Part shown: positions 1 through 11,000 of the stretch, in pieces
Numbering within the stretch: position 1 is the first letter of the stretch
Layout: each line of letters starts with the position of its first letter
Source: Taeniopygia guttata
Lineage: Eukaryota; Chordata; Aves; Passeriformes; Estrildidae
Direction of reading: 5' to 3'
Length of the DNA: 64,000 nt
NCBI RefSeq assembly: GCF_048771995.1
Contig: NC_133059.1
Span: 3,275,001-3,339,000, forward strand
The notes under the pieces: generated by a model
Told to the model about the DNA's origin: nothing
The model's input: the letters and a program-made list of their open reading frames with translations, nothing else
Databases searched by the model: none
Made by a program: the position numbers and the translations under genes

Positions 1-800
1 TGGGCGTGGCTTGTGAAGGTGTGGCAATGAGGTGGGCGTGGCTATGGGGTGTGGGCGTGGCTTTTGGGGGTGTGGTCAGGGTGTGGCACAGATGGGGCGT
101 GGCTGTGGGTCTGTGGGCGTGGCTTGTGAGGGTGTGGTCAGGGTGTGGCAGGTTGTGGGTGTGGCTCTGGGTATGTGGGTGTGGCTTTTGAGGGTGTGGC
201 TATGAGGTGTGGGCGTGGCTATGGGTTTGTGGGCATGGCTTTTGAGGGCGTGGTCGAGGCGTGGCAAAGGTTGGGGCGTGGCTATGGTTTGTGGGCGCGG
301 CTTGTGAGGGTGTGGTCAAGGAGTGGCAAAGATGGGCGTGGCTATATGTTTGTGGGCGTGGCTATGGGTTTGTGGGCGTGGCTTTTGAGGGTGTGACATA
401 GATGTGGGCGTGTCTATTGGGTGTGGGCGTGGCTTCTGAGGGTGTGGCGTGGATGTGGGCGTGGTTATGGAGTGTGGGCGTGGCTTTTGAGGGTGTGGTC
501 GGGGTGTGGCATGGATGTGGGCGTGGCTGTGGGTTTGTGGGCGGGGCTTCTGAGGGTGTGGCAGGTTGTGGGTGTGGTTATTGGGTGTGGGCGTGGCTTG
601 TGAGGGTGTGGTCAGGGCGTGGCAGGTTATGGGTGTGGCCATGGGATTGTGGGCGTGGCTTGTGAGGGTGTGGCATGAATGTGGGCGTGGCTATGGGGTG
701 TGGGCGTGGCTTTTGAATGTGTGGTCAGGGGTGGGTGTGGCTATGGGGTATGGGCGTGGCCTGGGAGGGTGTGGCCGGTGGGCGTGGCCTGACCCCTCCC
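1..800. repeat. CACCC/GC-box minisatellite in HIF3A-like intron
   Basis: A tandem array with a unit of about 30 bp, in which GGGCGTGGC and GGGTGTGG alternate with TTTTGAG or TTGTGAG linkers. It fills the window start up to the acceptor of the 813 exon. Every unit carries one or two KLF/Sp-type motifs. I see no exon in it. Confidence 0.9.
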
Positions 801-812
801 CCACCCCCCCAG

Positions 813-882
813 GCCGCGGGAGCCGAGCCCGGAGGACCCCAGGACCCCCCTGAAACGGGCGGAGCTGGACCCCCAACTGCTG
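813..882 (+). CDS. HIF3A: HIF3A-like exon, third from last
   Basis: 70 nt after a pyrimidine-rich acceptor (CACCCCCCCAG) and before donor GTACGG. In the frame that joins the next exon it encodes EPSPEDPRTPLKRAELDPQLL, read after one carried-in base. A second frame is also open, but only this one leads to a stop in a later exon consistent with a C-terminus. Confidence 0.55.
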
Positions 883-3084
883 GTACGGGGCACTGGGGGG
901 ACTGGGGGGGACTGGGGGGCACTGGGAGGGGTTTGGGGGCACTGGGAGGGCACTGGGAGGAACTGGGGGCAACTGGGAGGGGTCTGGGGGACACTGGGAG
1001 AGTTTGGGGGAGCACTGGGGGGCACTGGGAGGAACTGGGGGGGACTGGGGGATACTGGGAGGGACTGGGAGGGTTTTGGGGGGCACTGGGGGGACACTGG
1101 GGGGACATTGGGGGGCACTGGTAGGGACTGGGGGGCACTGGGGGGACACTGGGAGGGTTTGGGGGGGCACTGGGAGGAACTGGGAGGGACTGGGGGATAC
1201 TGGGAGGGTTTGGGGGGGCACTGGGAGGAACTGGGAGGGACTGGGAAGATATTGGGGGGCACTGGGGGGCACTGGGAGGGTTTTGGGGGGCACTGGGGGG
1301 ACACTGGGGGGGCACTGGGGATACTGGGGGGCACTGGGAGGGACTGGGAGGGACTGGGGGGGCACTGGGAGGAACTGGGAGATACTGGGAGGGTTTGGGG
1401 GGACACTGGGAGACACTGGGAGGGACTGAGAGGGGTTTTGGGAGGGACTGGGGGGGCACTGGGAGGGACTGGGGGGATAGTGGGAGGGTTTGGGGGGGCA
1501 CTGGGGGGGACTGGGAGGGACTGGGAGGCACTGGGAGGGACTGGGAGGGGTCTGGGCGACACTGGGGGGCACTGGGAGGGTTTGGGAGGGACTGGGGGGA
1601 CACTGGGAGGGTTTGGGGGGGCACTGGGAGACACTGGGGGACATTGGGGGGGCACTGGGGGGCACTGGGGGGCACTGGGGGATACTGGGAGGTTTTGGGG
1701 GGGCACTGGGGGGGCACTGGGAGGGACTGGGATGGACTGGGAGGGGTTTGGGGGGGCACTGGGAGGCACTGGGGGGCACTGGGGGGCACTGGGAGGGTTT
1801 GGGGGGGCACTGGGGGGGGTTTGGGGGGGAGGGGAGGTGACACACGGGGGGGGGGTGGCAGCGCGTCCCCCCAATTTGTCACCCCCCCCCAATTTTGGGG
1901 TCACCCCAATTTGTCACCCCCCCTCAAGTTTTGGGGTCCCCCCCCCCAGGGGCTGCTGCTGAGCGGGGACCCCCCAGGACTGAGCCTGGGGCAGGAGCGG
2001 CCCCTCGGTGAGGGGGGACCCCAAAAATGGGGGGGGGACCCCAAAATTGGGGGTGGGAGAATAAAAAATGGGGGGGAGATCCCAAAAAATGGGGGGGACA
2101 CCAAAAAATGGGGAGGGAGACCCCAAAAAATGGGGGGGAAGACCCCAAAAATGGAGGTGGGGACCCCAAAAAATGGGAGGGGAGAATAAAAAATGGGGGG
2201 GAAGACCCCAAAAAATGGGGGGAGACCCCAGAATTGTGGGGGGGGGAAACAAAAAATGGGGTGGAGATCCCAAAAAATGGGGGGGACCCCAAAAAATGGG
2301 GGCGGGGAGATCCCAAAAATGGGGGAGACCCCAAAAAATGGGGGGGGGCAGCCCAATAATGGGGGGGGACCCCAAAAAATGGGGGGGAGAATAAAAAAAT
2401 GGGGGGGACCCCAAAAAATAGGGGGGGGGGAGATGGCAAAAATGGGAGGGGGACCCCAAAAATGGGGGGGGAGATCTAAAAATTGGGGGGACCCCCCCAA
2501 AAATGGGGGGGCAGCCAAAAAATGTGGGGGGAGACCCCCAAAATGGGGGGAGCAGCCCAAAAATTGGGGGGGGAACCCCTAAAAATGGGTGGGGGGGACC
2601 CCAAAAAATGGGCGGGGAGATCCCAAAAATGGGAGGGAGACCCCAAAAATTGGGGGGGGGCAGCCCAAAAATGGGAGGGACCCCAAAAAATGGGGAGGGC
2701 AACCCAAAAATGGGGGGGAGACCCCAAAAATGGGGGGGAGACCCCAAAAATGGGGGTGAGATCTTAAAAATTGGGGGGGACCCCAAAAAATGGGGGGGGG
2801 CGATCCAAAAATGGGGGGGGAGATCTTAAAATTTGGGGGGGAGGACCCCAAAAAATGGGGGGGAGACCTTAAAATTGGGGTGGGGGGGCAAAAATAGGAA
2901 GTTCCCAATAACGGGGGCGGGGGGGGGCACAGAAGGGGGAGCCCCAAATTTAGGGGGACCCCCCCCAAAATGGGTGCGGGGGGTGGGGGGACACCCCAAT
3001 AATTTCTTTTCCCCCCCCCCCCCAGGTCTGACCCTGCCGGGGACCCCCCAAAACCCCGAGGGGGGCGCGGGGGGGGCTCCCTGA
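813..3084 (+). CDS. HIF3A: C-terminal coding exons of a HIF3A-like gene (5' part outside window)
   Basis: Three exons join in one frame: 813-882, 1950-2007 and 3026-3084, ending at TGA 3082-3084. All use AG acceptors and GT donors. The joined tail runs PREPSPEDPRTPLKRAELDP, then QLLGLLLSGDPPGLSLGQER, then PLGLTLPGTPQNPEGGAGGA and a final P. From memory the human HIF3A tail has KRSPSPEH, then a leucine-rich FLLTGGPAPGSLQDP stretch, then NEPLGLGPSLLSP; the order SPE, LLxGxPxGSL, xPLGL is similar. The paralogue EPAS1 has LKRQLEYEEQ followed by LSGGDPPGGS, also similar. Human HIF3A lies directly upstream of PPP5C on the same strand, which supports the call. HIF-3 alpha is a bHLH-PAS hypoxia factor; its DNA-binding part is not in the window. 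The exons are short and low in complexity, so the identification is moderate, while the splice frame itself is convincing. Confidence 0.55.
885..1830. repeat. G-rich CACTGGGAGG minisatellite
   Basis: Short units built from CACTGGGAGG, ACTGGGGGG and GTTTGGGGGG fill the intron starting right at the donor GTACGG. The strand is strongly G-rich and likely to form quadruplexes. Its long open frames on both strands are repeat artefacts. Confidence 0.9.
1950..2007 (+). CDS. HIF3A: HIF3A-like exon, second from last
   Basis: 58 nt between a C-run acceptor (CCCCCCCAG) and donor GTGAGG. It starts in phase 0 and encodes GLLLSGDPPGLSLGQERPL, leaving one base for the next exon. The leucine-rich LLLSGDPPG core is the part most like HIF3A and EPAS1. 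Confidence 0.55.
2008..2880. repeat. AAAATGGGGGG minisatellite in last HIF3A-like intron
   Basis: Units of about 18-34 bp such as GACCCCAAAAAATGGGGGG, with occasional GAGAATAAAAAATG variants. The array begins directly after donor GTGAGG. The AATAAA strings inside it are intronic and not a credible poly(A) site. Confidence 0.9.
3026..3084 (+). CDS. HIF3A: HIF3A-like terminal coding exon
   Basis: It begins after a long C-run acceptor and encodes LTLPGTPQNPEGGAGGAP followed by TGA at 3082-3084. I see no AATAAA between here and the PPP5C promoter, only weak CATAAA-type hexamers near 7029 and 7698, so the 3' end of the transcript is not defined. Confidence 0.5.
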
Positions 3085-3365
3085 GGGGGGGGCTCCCCCC
3101 AAAAACCAGCAACGACCCCTCCCCCACCCCCCCTCGCTTTGGCACCCCAAAATCGGGGTGACCCCCTCCCCAAATTTTGGGGGGGCTGCACCAAAAGCCA
3201 TTACCTGACCCCCCCCCCCAAAAAAAAACCCCTTTGGGGGGTCCCCCCACTGTGGCACCCCCAAATTTACCCAAACCCCCCCCCAAATTCCTCCCCTCAG
3301 GGACCCCTCCCCCAATTTATCACCCCCTCCCCTCCCCAAAAACTCCAAATTTTGGGGACCCCCCC
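3085..3365 (+). other. Possible HIF3A-like 3' UTR, low-complexity
   Basis: C-rich, non-periodic sequence following the TGA. It holds no ORF that I can assign and no canonical poly(A) signal. Confidence 0.35.
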
Positions 3366-3962
3366 CCCCAGATTTGGTGATTTTGGGGGTCCCACCCCCC
3401 CAATTTGGTGCTTTAGGGGGTCCCACCCCCCAATTTGGTGCTTTTGGGGGTCCCACCCCCCCAATTTGGTGCTTTTGGGGGTCCCACTCCCCAATTTGGA
3501 GATTTGGGGGTCCCACCCCCCCAATTTGGTGCTTTTGGGGGTCCCACCCCCCCAATTTGGAGATTTGGGGGTCCCACCCCCCCAATTTGGTGCTTTTGGG
3601 GGTCCCACCCCCCAATTTGGTGCTTTAGGGGGTCCCACCCCCCAATTTGGAGATTTTGGGGGTCCCACCCCCCAATTTGGTGCTTTTGGGGGTCCCACCC
3701 CCCCAATTTGGTGCTTTAGGGGGTCCCACCCCCCAAATTTGGTGCTTTTGGGGGTCCCACCCCCCAATTTGGAGATTTGGGGGTCCCACCCCCCCAATTT
3801 GGTGCTTTAGGGGGTCCCACCCCCCCAATTTGGTGCTTTTGGGGGTCCCACCCCCCCAAATTTGGTGCTTTAGGGGGTCCCACCCCCCCAATTTGGAGAT
3901 TTGGGGGTCCCACCCCCCCAATTTGGTGCTTTTGGGGGTCCCACCCCCAAAATTTGGTGCTA
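3366..3962. repeat. About 32-bp minisatellite
   Basis: Around eighteen units containing GTCCCACCCCCCAATTTGG followed by TGCTTTTGGGG or AGATTTGGGG, between the HIF3A-like stop and PPP5C. The two linker variants are interspersed along the array. Confidence 0.92.
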
Positions 3963-4009
3963 AAATCGCCCCTTTTTGGGGGGGGGGTCTTTGTTTCCCC
4001 TCCCCCCCT

Positions 4010-6885
4010 CCCCAAATCCGGGACCACCCCCCCAAAAACCCCCCGAGACCCCCCCAAAATCCCCCCAAACCCTCCTGAGACCCCCAAGCCCCCCCCAAAA
4101 TCCCCTCAGGACCCCCCTGGGACCCCCAAAATCCCTCCAGGACCCCCGAGAGTCCCTCAGGAGCCCCCCGGGACCCCCCAAAATCCCCCCAAAACCCTCT
4201 GGGACCCCCGAGACCCCCCCCAAAATCCCCTCAGGACCCCCTGGGACCCCCGAGACCCCCCCCAAAATCCCCTCAGGACTCCCTGGGACCCCCCAAACCC
4301 CCCTGAGACCCCCCAGGACCCCCCCAAATCCCCCCAAACCCCACTGAGACCCCCCAAATCCCCCCAAACCCCCCAAATTCCCCCCGAACCCCTCTGAGAC
4401 CCCCCAAAACCCCCCAAATTCCCCCCGAACCCCTTTGAGCCCCCCCAGGACCCCCCCAAATCCACCCAAACCCCTCTGAGACACCCCAGGACCCCCCAAA
4501 TCCCTTTGAGATCCCCCAAAACCCCCCAAAACCCCCCCCAAACCCTCCTGAGACCCCCAAGATTCCCCTCAGGACCCCTCTGGGACCCCCCCAAATCCCC
4601 CCCAAACCCCTCTGAGACCCCCCAAATCCCCCCCAAATCCCCCCAAACCCCTCTGAGACCCCCCAAATCCCCCCCAAACCCCTCTGAGCCCTCCCAAACC
4701 CCCCAAATCCCTCCCAAACCCCTCTGAGACCCCCCAGGACCCCCCAAATCCCCCCCAAACCCCTCTGAGACCCCCCAAAACCCCCCCAAACTCCTCCGAG
4801 ACCCCCCAGGACCCCCCCAAATCCCCCCCAAACCCTCCTGAGACCCCCAAGGCGCCCCAAAATCCCCTCAAGACCCCCTGGGACCCCTAAAACCCTCCCC
4901 AAATCTCCCCCAAACCCCACTGAGACCCCCCAAAACCCCCCAAATCCCCTCTGAGACCCCCCCAGGACCCCCCAAATCCCCCCCAAACCCCTTTGAGACC
5001 CCCCAAAACCCCCCAAAACCCCCCCAAACCCCTTTGAGACCCCCCAAACCTCCCCCAAAACCCCCCCAAACCCCTCTGAGACCCCCCAGGACCCCCCCAA
5101 ATCCCTTTGAGATCCCCCAAAACCCCCCAAAATCCCCCCAAACCCCTCTGAGACCCCCCAAAACCCCCCAAATCCCCCCCAAACCCCTTTGAGACCCCCC
5201 AAAACCCCCCAAAAACCCCCCCAAACCCCTCTGAGACCCCCCAGGACCCCCCCAAATCCTCCTCAAACCCCTCTGAGACCCCCCAGGACCCCCCAAATCC
5301 CTCTGGGACCCCCAGGACCCCCCCAAATCCCCCCCAAGCCCCTCTGAGACCACCCAAAACCCCCCCAAATTCTCCTGAGACCCCCAAGCCTCCCCCCAAA
5401 ATCCCCTCAGTACCCCCTGGGACGCCCCGGGACCCCCCCAAATCCCCCCAAACCCCTCTGAGACCCCCCAAATCCCCTCCAGGACCCTCCTGGGACCCCC
5501 CAAACCCCCCCCAAATCCCCCCAAATCCCCCCCAAACCCCTCTGAGACCCCCCAAACCCCCCCCAAATCCCCCCAAATACCCCCCAAACCCTTTGAGACC
5601 CCCCAAATCCCCCCCAAACCCCTCTGAGACCCCCCAAATCCCCCCAAACCCCTTTGAGACCCCCCAAGCCCCCCCAAAACCCCCCCAAACCCCTCTGAGA
5701 CCCCCCAAATCCCCTCCAGGACCCTCCTGGGACCCCCCAAACCCCCCCCAAATCCCCCCAAATCCCCCCCAAACCCCTCTGAGACCTCCCAAAACCCCCC
5801 CAAAACCCCCCAAATCCCCCCCAAACCCCTCTGAGACCCCCCAAACCCCCCCAAACCCCTCTGAGACCCCCCAGGACCCCCCAAATTCACCCCAAATCCC
5901 TCTGAGACCCCCAAGCCCCCCCCAAATCCCCCCCAAACCCCTCTGAGACCCCCCAAATCTCCCCCAAGCCCCCCCCCAAATCCCCCCAAACCCCTCTGAG
6001 ACCCCCCAAATCCCCCCCAAACCCCTCTAAGACCTCCCAAAACCCCCCCAAATTCCTTTGAGCCCCCCCAAATCCCCCCCAAACCCCTCTGAGACCCCCA
6101 AGATTGCCCTCAGGACCTCCTGGGACCCCCCAGGACCCCCCCAAATCCCCCTTAGAACCCCCCTGGGACCCCCAAGACCCCCTCAAAATCCCCTCAGGAC
6201 CCCCCTGGGACCCCCCAAACCGCCCTGAGACCCCCCAAGACCCCCCCAAATCCCCCCCAAACCCCTCTGAGACCCCCCAGGACCCCCCCAAACCCCTCTG
6301 AGCCCCCCCAAATCCCCCCAAAATCCCCTCAAGACCCCCTGGGACCCCTAAACCCCCCCCAAATCCCCCCCAAACACCTCTGAGACCCCCCAGGACCCCC
6401 CCAAATCCCCCCCAAGACCCCCCCAAATCCCCCCAAAACCCCTCTGAGCCCCCCCAAATCCCCCCCAAATCCTCCTCAAACCCCTTTGAGACCCCCCAGG
6501 ACCCCCCAAATCCCCCCCAAACCCCTTTGAGACCCCCCAAACCCTCCTGAGACCCCCAAGATTCCCCTCAGGACCCCCTGGGACCCCCCAAGACCCCCCC
6601 AAATCCCCCTCAAACGCCTCTGAGACCCCCCAGGACCCCCCGAATCCCCCCCAAACCCCTCTGAGACCCCCCAAAACCCCCCAAATTCACCCCAAACCCC
6701 TCTGAGACCCCCCAGGACCCCCCCAAATCCCCCCCAAACCCCCCTGAGACCCCCAAGCCCCCCCCAAAATCCCCCCTAAACCCCTTTGAGCCCCCCCAAA
6801 TCTCCCCCAAATCCCTCTGAGCCCCCCCAAATCCCCCCAAATCCCCCCCAAACCCCTCTGAGACCCCCCAGGACCCCCCAAATCC
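4010..6885. repeat. C-rich minisatellite, about 2.9 kb
   Basis: Units combine CCCCCCAAATCCCCCCC, AAACCCCTCTGAGACC and CCAGGACC. This is the largest single array between the HIF3A-like gene and PPP5C. Glycine-rich frames on the minus strand (GGFGGSQRGLGG type) come from the repeat and do not look like genes. Confidence 0.92.
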
Positions 6886-6998
6886 CCGGAGCCGCTGGAC
6901 CCACACGCACACCGCCCCTCCCCCCGCCCCTCCCCCACCCCGCTGCTTTGGGGGGGTCCCTGTACGACCCCCCCCCTTCCCCTCCCCCCGCGGTGTCA

Positions 6999-7750
<752 letters not shown>

Positions 7751-7764
7751 ATTGGGGACCCTCA

Positions 7765-7895
7765 GGGCCACCGCGACCCCCGCCCGCTCCTCCGCCCCCC
7801 CTTTTACGACAGCGCTCCCCCTCCCACCGCGGCTTTGCGACGGCGGCGCTCGGCGGCCGCGCCCGGCAGCGGCGGCGGCGCTTTACGGCCCGGCC
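7765..7895 (+). promoter_or_regulatory. PPP5C: PPP5C CpG-rich promoter and 5' UTR
   Basis: This is the only non-array sequence between the 9-bp array and the PPP5C ATG. It is rich in CpG and has GC-box-like CCCCGCCC and CCGCCCCCC. There is no clear TATA box. The transcription start must lie in or just before this stretch. CpG richness continues through exon 1. Confidence 0.65.
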
Positions 7896-8013
7896 ATGGC
7901 GGAGGGAGAGCGGGCGGGGAACGGCGGCGGCGCCGGCCCCGGGCGGCCCCCGAGCTCCGCCGAGCTCCAACGGGCCGAGGAGCTGAAGGCCCAGGCCAAC
8001 GAGTTCTTCAAAG
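7896..8013 (+). CDS. PPP5C: PPP5C exon 1 (coding part)
   Basis: Encodes residues 1-39, starting [14 protein letters not shown] and ending [10 protein letters not shown] at the start of the first TPR helix. It ends in phase 1 with donor GTAGCG. The N-terminal 25 residues are Gly/Pro-rich and poorly conserved, as expected for this family. Confidence 0.95.
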
Positions 8014-11000
8014 GTAGCGGCGGGCAACGGCGGTTACCGGGGAGGGAGCCAAGGCGGGGAACGGCCGCCAACGGGGGCTGCCAAATAGGGAGCCATGGTG
8101 GGGAATGGGGGCTGCCATATTGGGAGCCGCTGAGGGCAGTGCGGGGTAACGGGGCTGCCAGATAGTGATCCATTGCCGGTAATGGGGCTGCCAGATTGGG
8201 ATCTGCCCCGGTTACCGGGGGATTAACGGGGGATAACGGGGACTGCCAGGTAGTGAGCTATGGGAGGGAAAGGGGGCTGCCAGATAGAGAGCCGGTGGGG
8301 GGAATGGGGGCTGCCAGATTGGGAGCCGCTGAGGGCAGTGCGGGGTAACGGGGCTGCCAGATAGTGATCCATTGGCGGTAATGGGGCTGCCAGATTGGGA
8401 GCTGCCCCGGTTACCGGGGAATAACGGGGGCTGCCAGATTGTGATCCATTAGCGGTAATGGGGGCTGCCAGATTGGGAGCCGCTGAGGGCAGTGCGGGGT
8501 AACGGGGCTGCCAGATGGTGATTCATTGGCGGTAATGGGGACTACCAGATTGGGATCCCCGCCGGTTAACGGGGATTAACGGGGACTGCCAGATAGTGAT
8601 CCATTGCCGGTAATGGGGCTGCCAGATTGGGAGCTGCCCCGGTTACCGGGGGATAACGGGGGCTGCCAGATAGTGATCCATTGGTGGTAATGGGGCTGCC
8701 AGATTGGGAGCTGCCCCGGTTACCGGGGATTAACGGGGGATAACGGGAGCTGCTAGCTAGTGAGCCATGGGAGGGAATGGGGGCTGCCAGATAGAGAGCC
8801 ATAGGGGGAATGGGGGCTGCCAGATAGAGAGCCATTGGCGGTAATGGGGGCTGCCAGATTGGGATCCCCGCCGGTTACCGGGGGATAACGGGAGCTGCCA
8901 GATAGTGATCCATTGGCGGTAATGGGGCTGCCAGATTGGGAGCTGCCCCGGTTACCGGGCGATAACGGGGGCTGCCAGATTGTGATCCATTAGTGGTAAT
9001 GGGGCTGCCAGATTGGGAGCTGCCCCGGTTAACGGGGGATTAACGGGGGATAACGGGGGCTGCCAGATAGTGATCCATTAGTGGTAATGGGGCTGCCAGA
9101 TTGGGAGCTGCACCGGTTACCGGGCATTAACGGGGGATAACGGGGGCTGCCAGATAGTGATCCATTGCCGGTAATGGGGCTGCCAGACTGGGATCTGCCC
9201 CGGTTACCGGGGGATAACGGGGGATAACGGGAGCTGCCAGATAGTGAGCCATGGGAGGGAATGGGGGTTGCCAGATTGGGATCCCCGCCGGTTACCGGGG
9301 ATTAACGGGGGATAACGGGAGCTGCCAGATTGTGATCCATTGCCGGTAATGGGGCTGCCAGATTGGGAGCTGCTCCGGTTAACGGGGATTAACGGGGGAT
9401 AACGGGAGCTGCCAGATAGTGATCCATTGCCGGTAATGGGGCTGCCAGATTGGGATCTATGGGGGGGCTGCCAGATGGGATCTGGCCACTCCTGACCTTT
9501 AGGACCTGGTCACTCCTGACTTTGCACTCCAGCCACCCCCACTCTTTGTGCTCTGGCCACTCCTGACCTTTAGGACCTGGTCATTCCCGGCCTTTAGGAC
9601 TTGGTCACTCCTGACCTTTGGGCTCTGGCCACCCCCAGCTTTAGGACCTGGTCACTCCTGAACTTTTGGATCCAGTCAGTCTTGACCTTTGTGCTCTGAC
9701 CACTCCCAGCTTTGGGACATGGTCACTCCTAAACTTTAGGATCTGGTCACTCCTGACCTTTGGGCTCTGGTCAGTCCCATCCTCTGGGATCTGGTCACTC
9801 CTGACCTTTGGCTCTGGCCACCCCCAGCTTTGGGACATGGTCACTCCTGAACTTTAGGACCTGGTCATTCCTGACCTTTAGGACCTGGTCACTCCTGACC
9901 TTTGGGCTTTGGTCAGTCCCATTCTCTGGGATCTGGCCACTCCTGACCTCTGGGACCTGGCCACTCCTGACCTTTAGGACCTGACCACTCCTGACCTTTA
10001 GGACCTGACCACTCCTGACCTTTGGGACCTGCCACTCCTGACCTTTAGGACCTGGCCACTCCTGACCTTTAGGACCTGGCCACTCCTGACCTTTGGGACC
10101 TGCCACTCCTGACCTTTGCACTCCGGCCACCGTTACTCTTTGCGATCCGGTCACTCCTGACCTTTGGGCTCTGGTCACTCTTGACCTTTAGGACCTGTCA
10201 CTCCTGACCTTTGGGCTCTGGCCACCCCCAGCTTTGGGACCTGGTCACTCCTGACCTCTGGGACCTGGTCATTCCTGACCTTTGCACTCCGGCCACCCTT
10301 ACTCTTTGTGCTCTGGCCACTCCTGACCTCTGTGACCTGGTCACTCCTGACCTTTGCACTCTGGCCACTGTTACTCTTTGGGATCTGGCCACTCCTGACC
10401 TTTGGGCTCTGGCCACTCCCAGCTTTGGGACCTGGCCACTCCTGACCTTTAGGACCTGGTCATTCCTGACCTTTGTGCTCTGACCACTCCCAGCTTTGCG
10501 CTCCAGCCACTCCTGACCTTTAGGACCTGGTCACTCCTGACCTTTAGGACCTGGCCACTCCTGACCTTTGCACTCCAGCCACTCCTCACTCCTTTTCCCC
10601 TCCATCCACCCCCTTCCCCATCCCCCCACACCCCTCCCCACGCCCCCCACACCCCCCCACACCTCCCCACACCCCCCCAACACGCCGGCCGGCTCTGTGC
10701 GGGCAGGCAAGGACTACGAGGAGGCGGTGAGGCTGTACAGCAGCGCCATCGAGCTGAACCCCACCTGCGCCGTCTACTATGGCAACCGCAGCCTGGCCTA
10801 CCTGCGCACCGAGTGCTACGGCTACGCCCTGGCCGACGCCACGCGCGCCCTGCAGCTGGACGCCAAGTACGTCAAGGGCTACTACCGCCGGGCGGCCAGC
10901 AACATGGCCCTGGGCAAGTTCAAGGCTGCCCTCAGGGATTACGAGATGGTGAGAGGGGCTGGGGTGGTCAGCGGGGTGCGTTTTGGGGTCAGCGGGTCCG

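Noticed and set aside
4868-6082. Glycine-rich minus-strand frames resembling cell-wall or silk-like proteins
   Set aside because: Pure translation of the CCCCAAA-type array. No start context, no non-repeat part, and equal openness in other frames.
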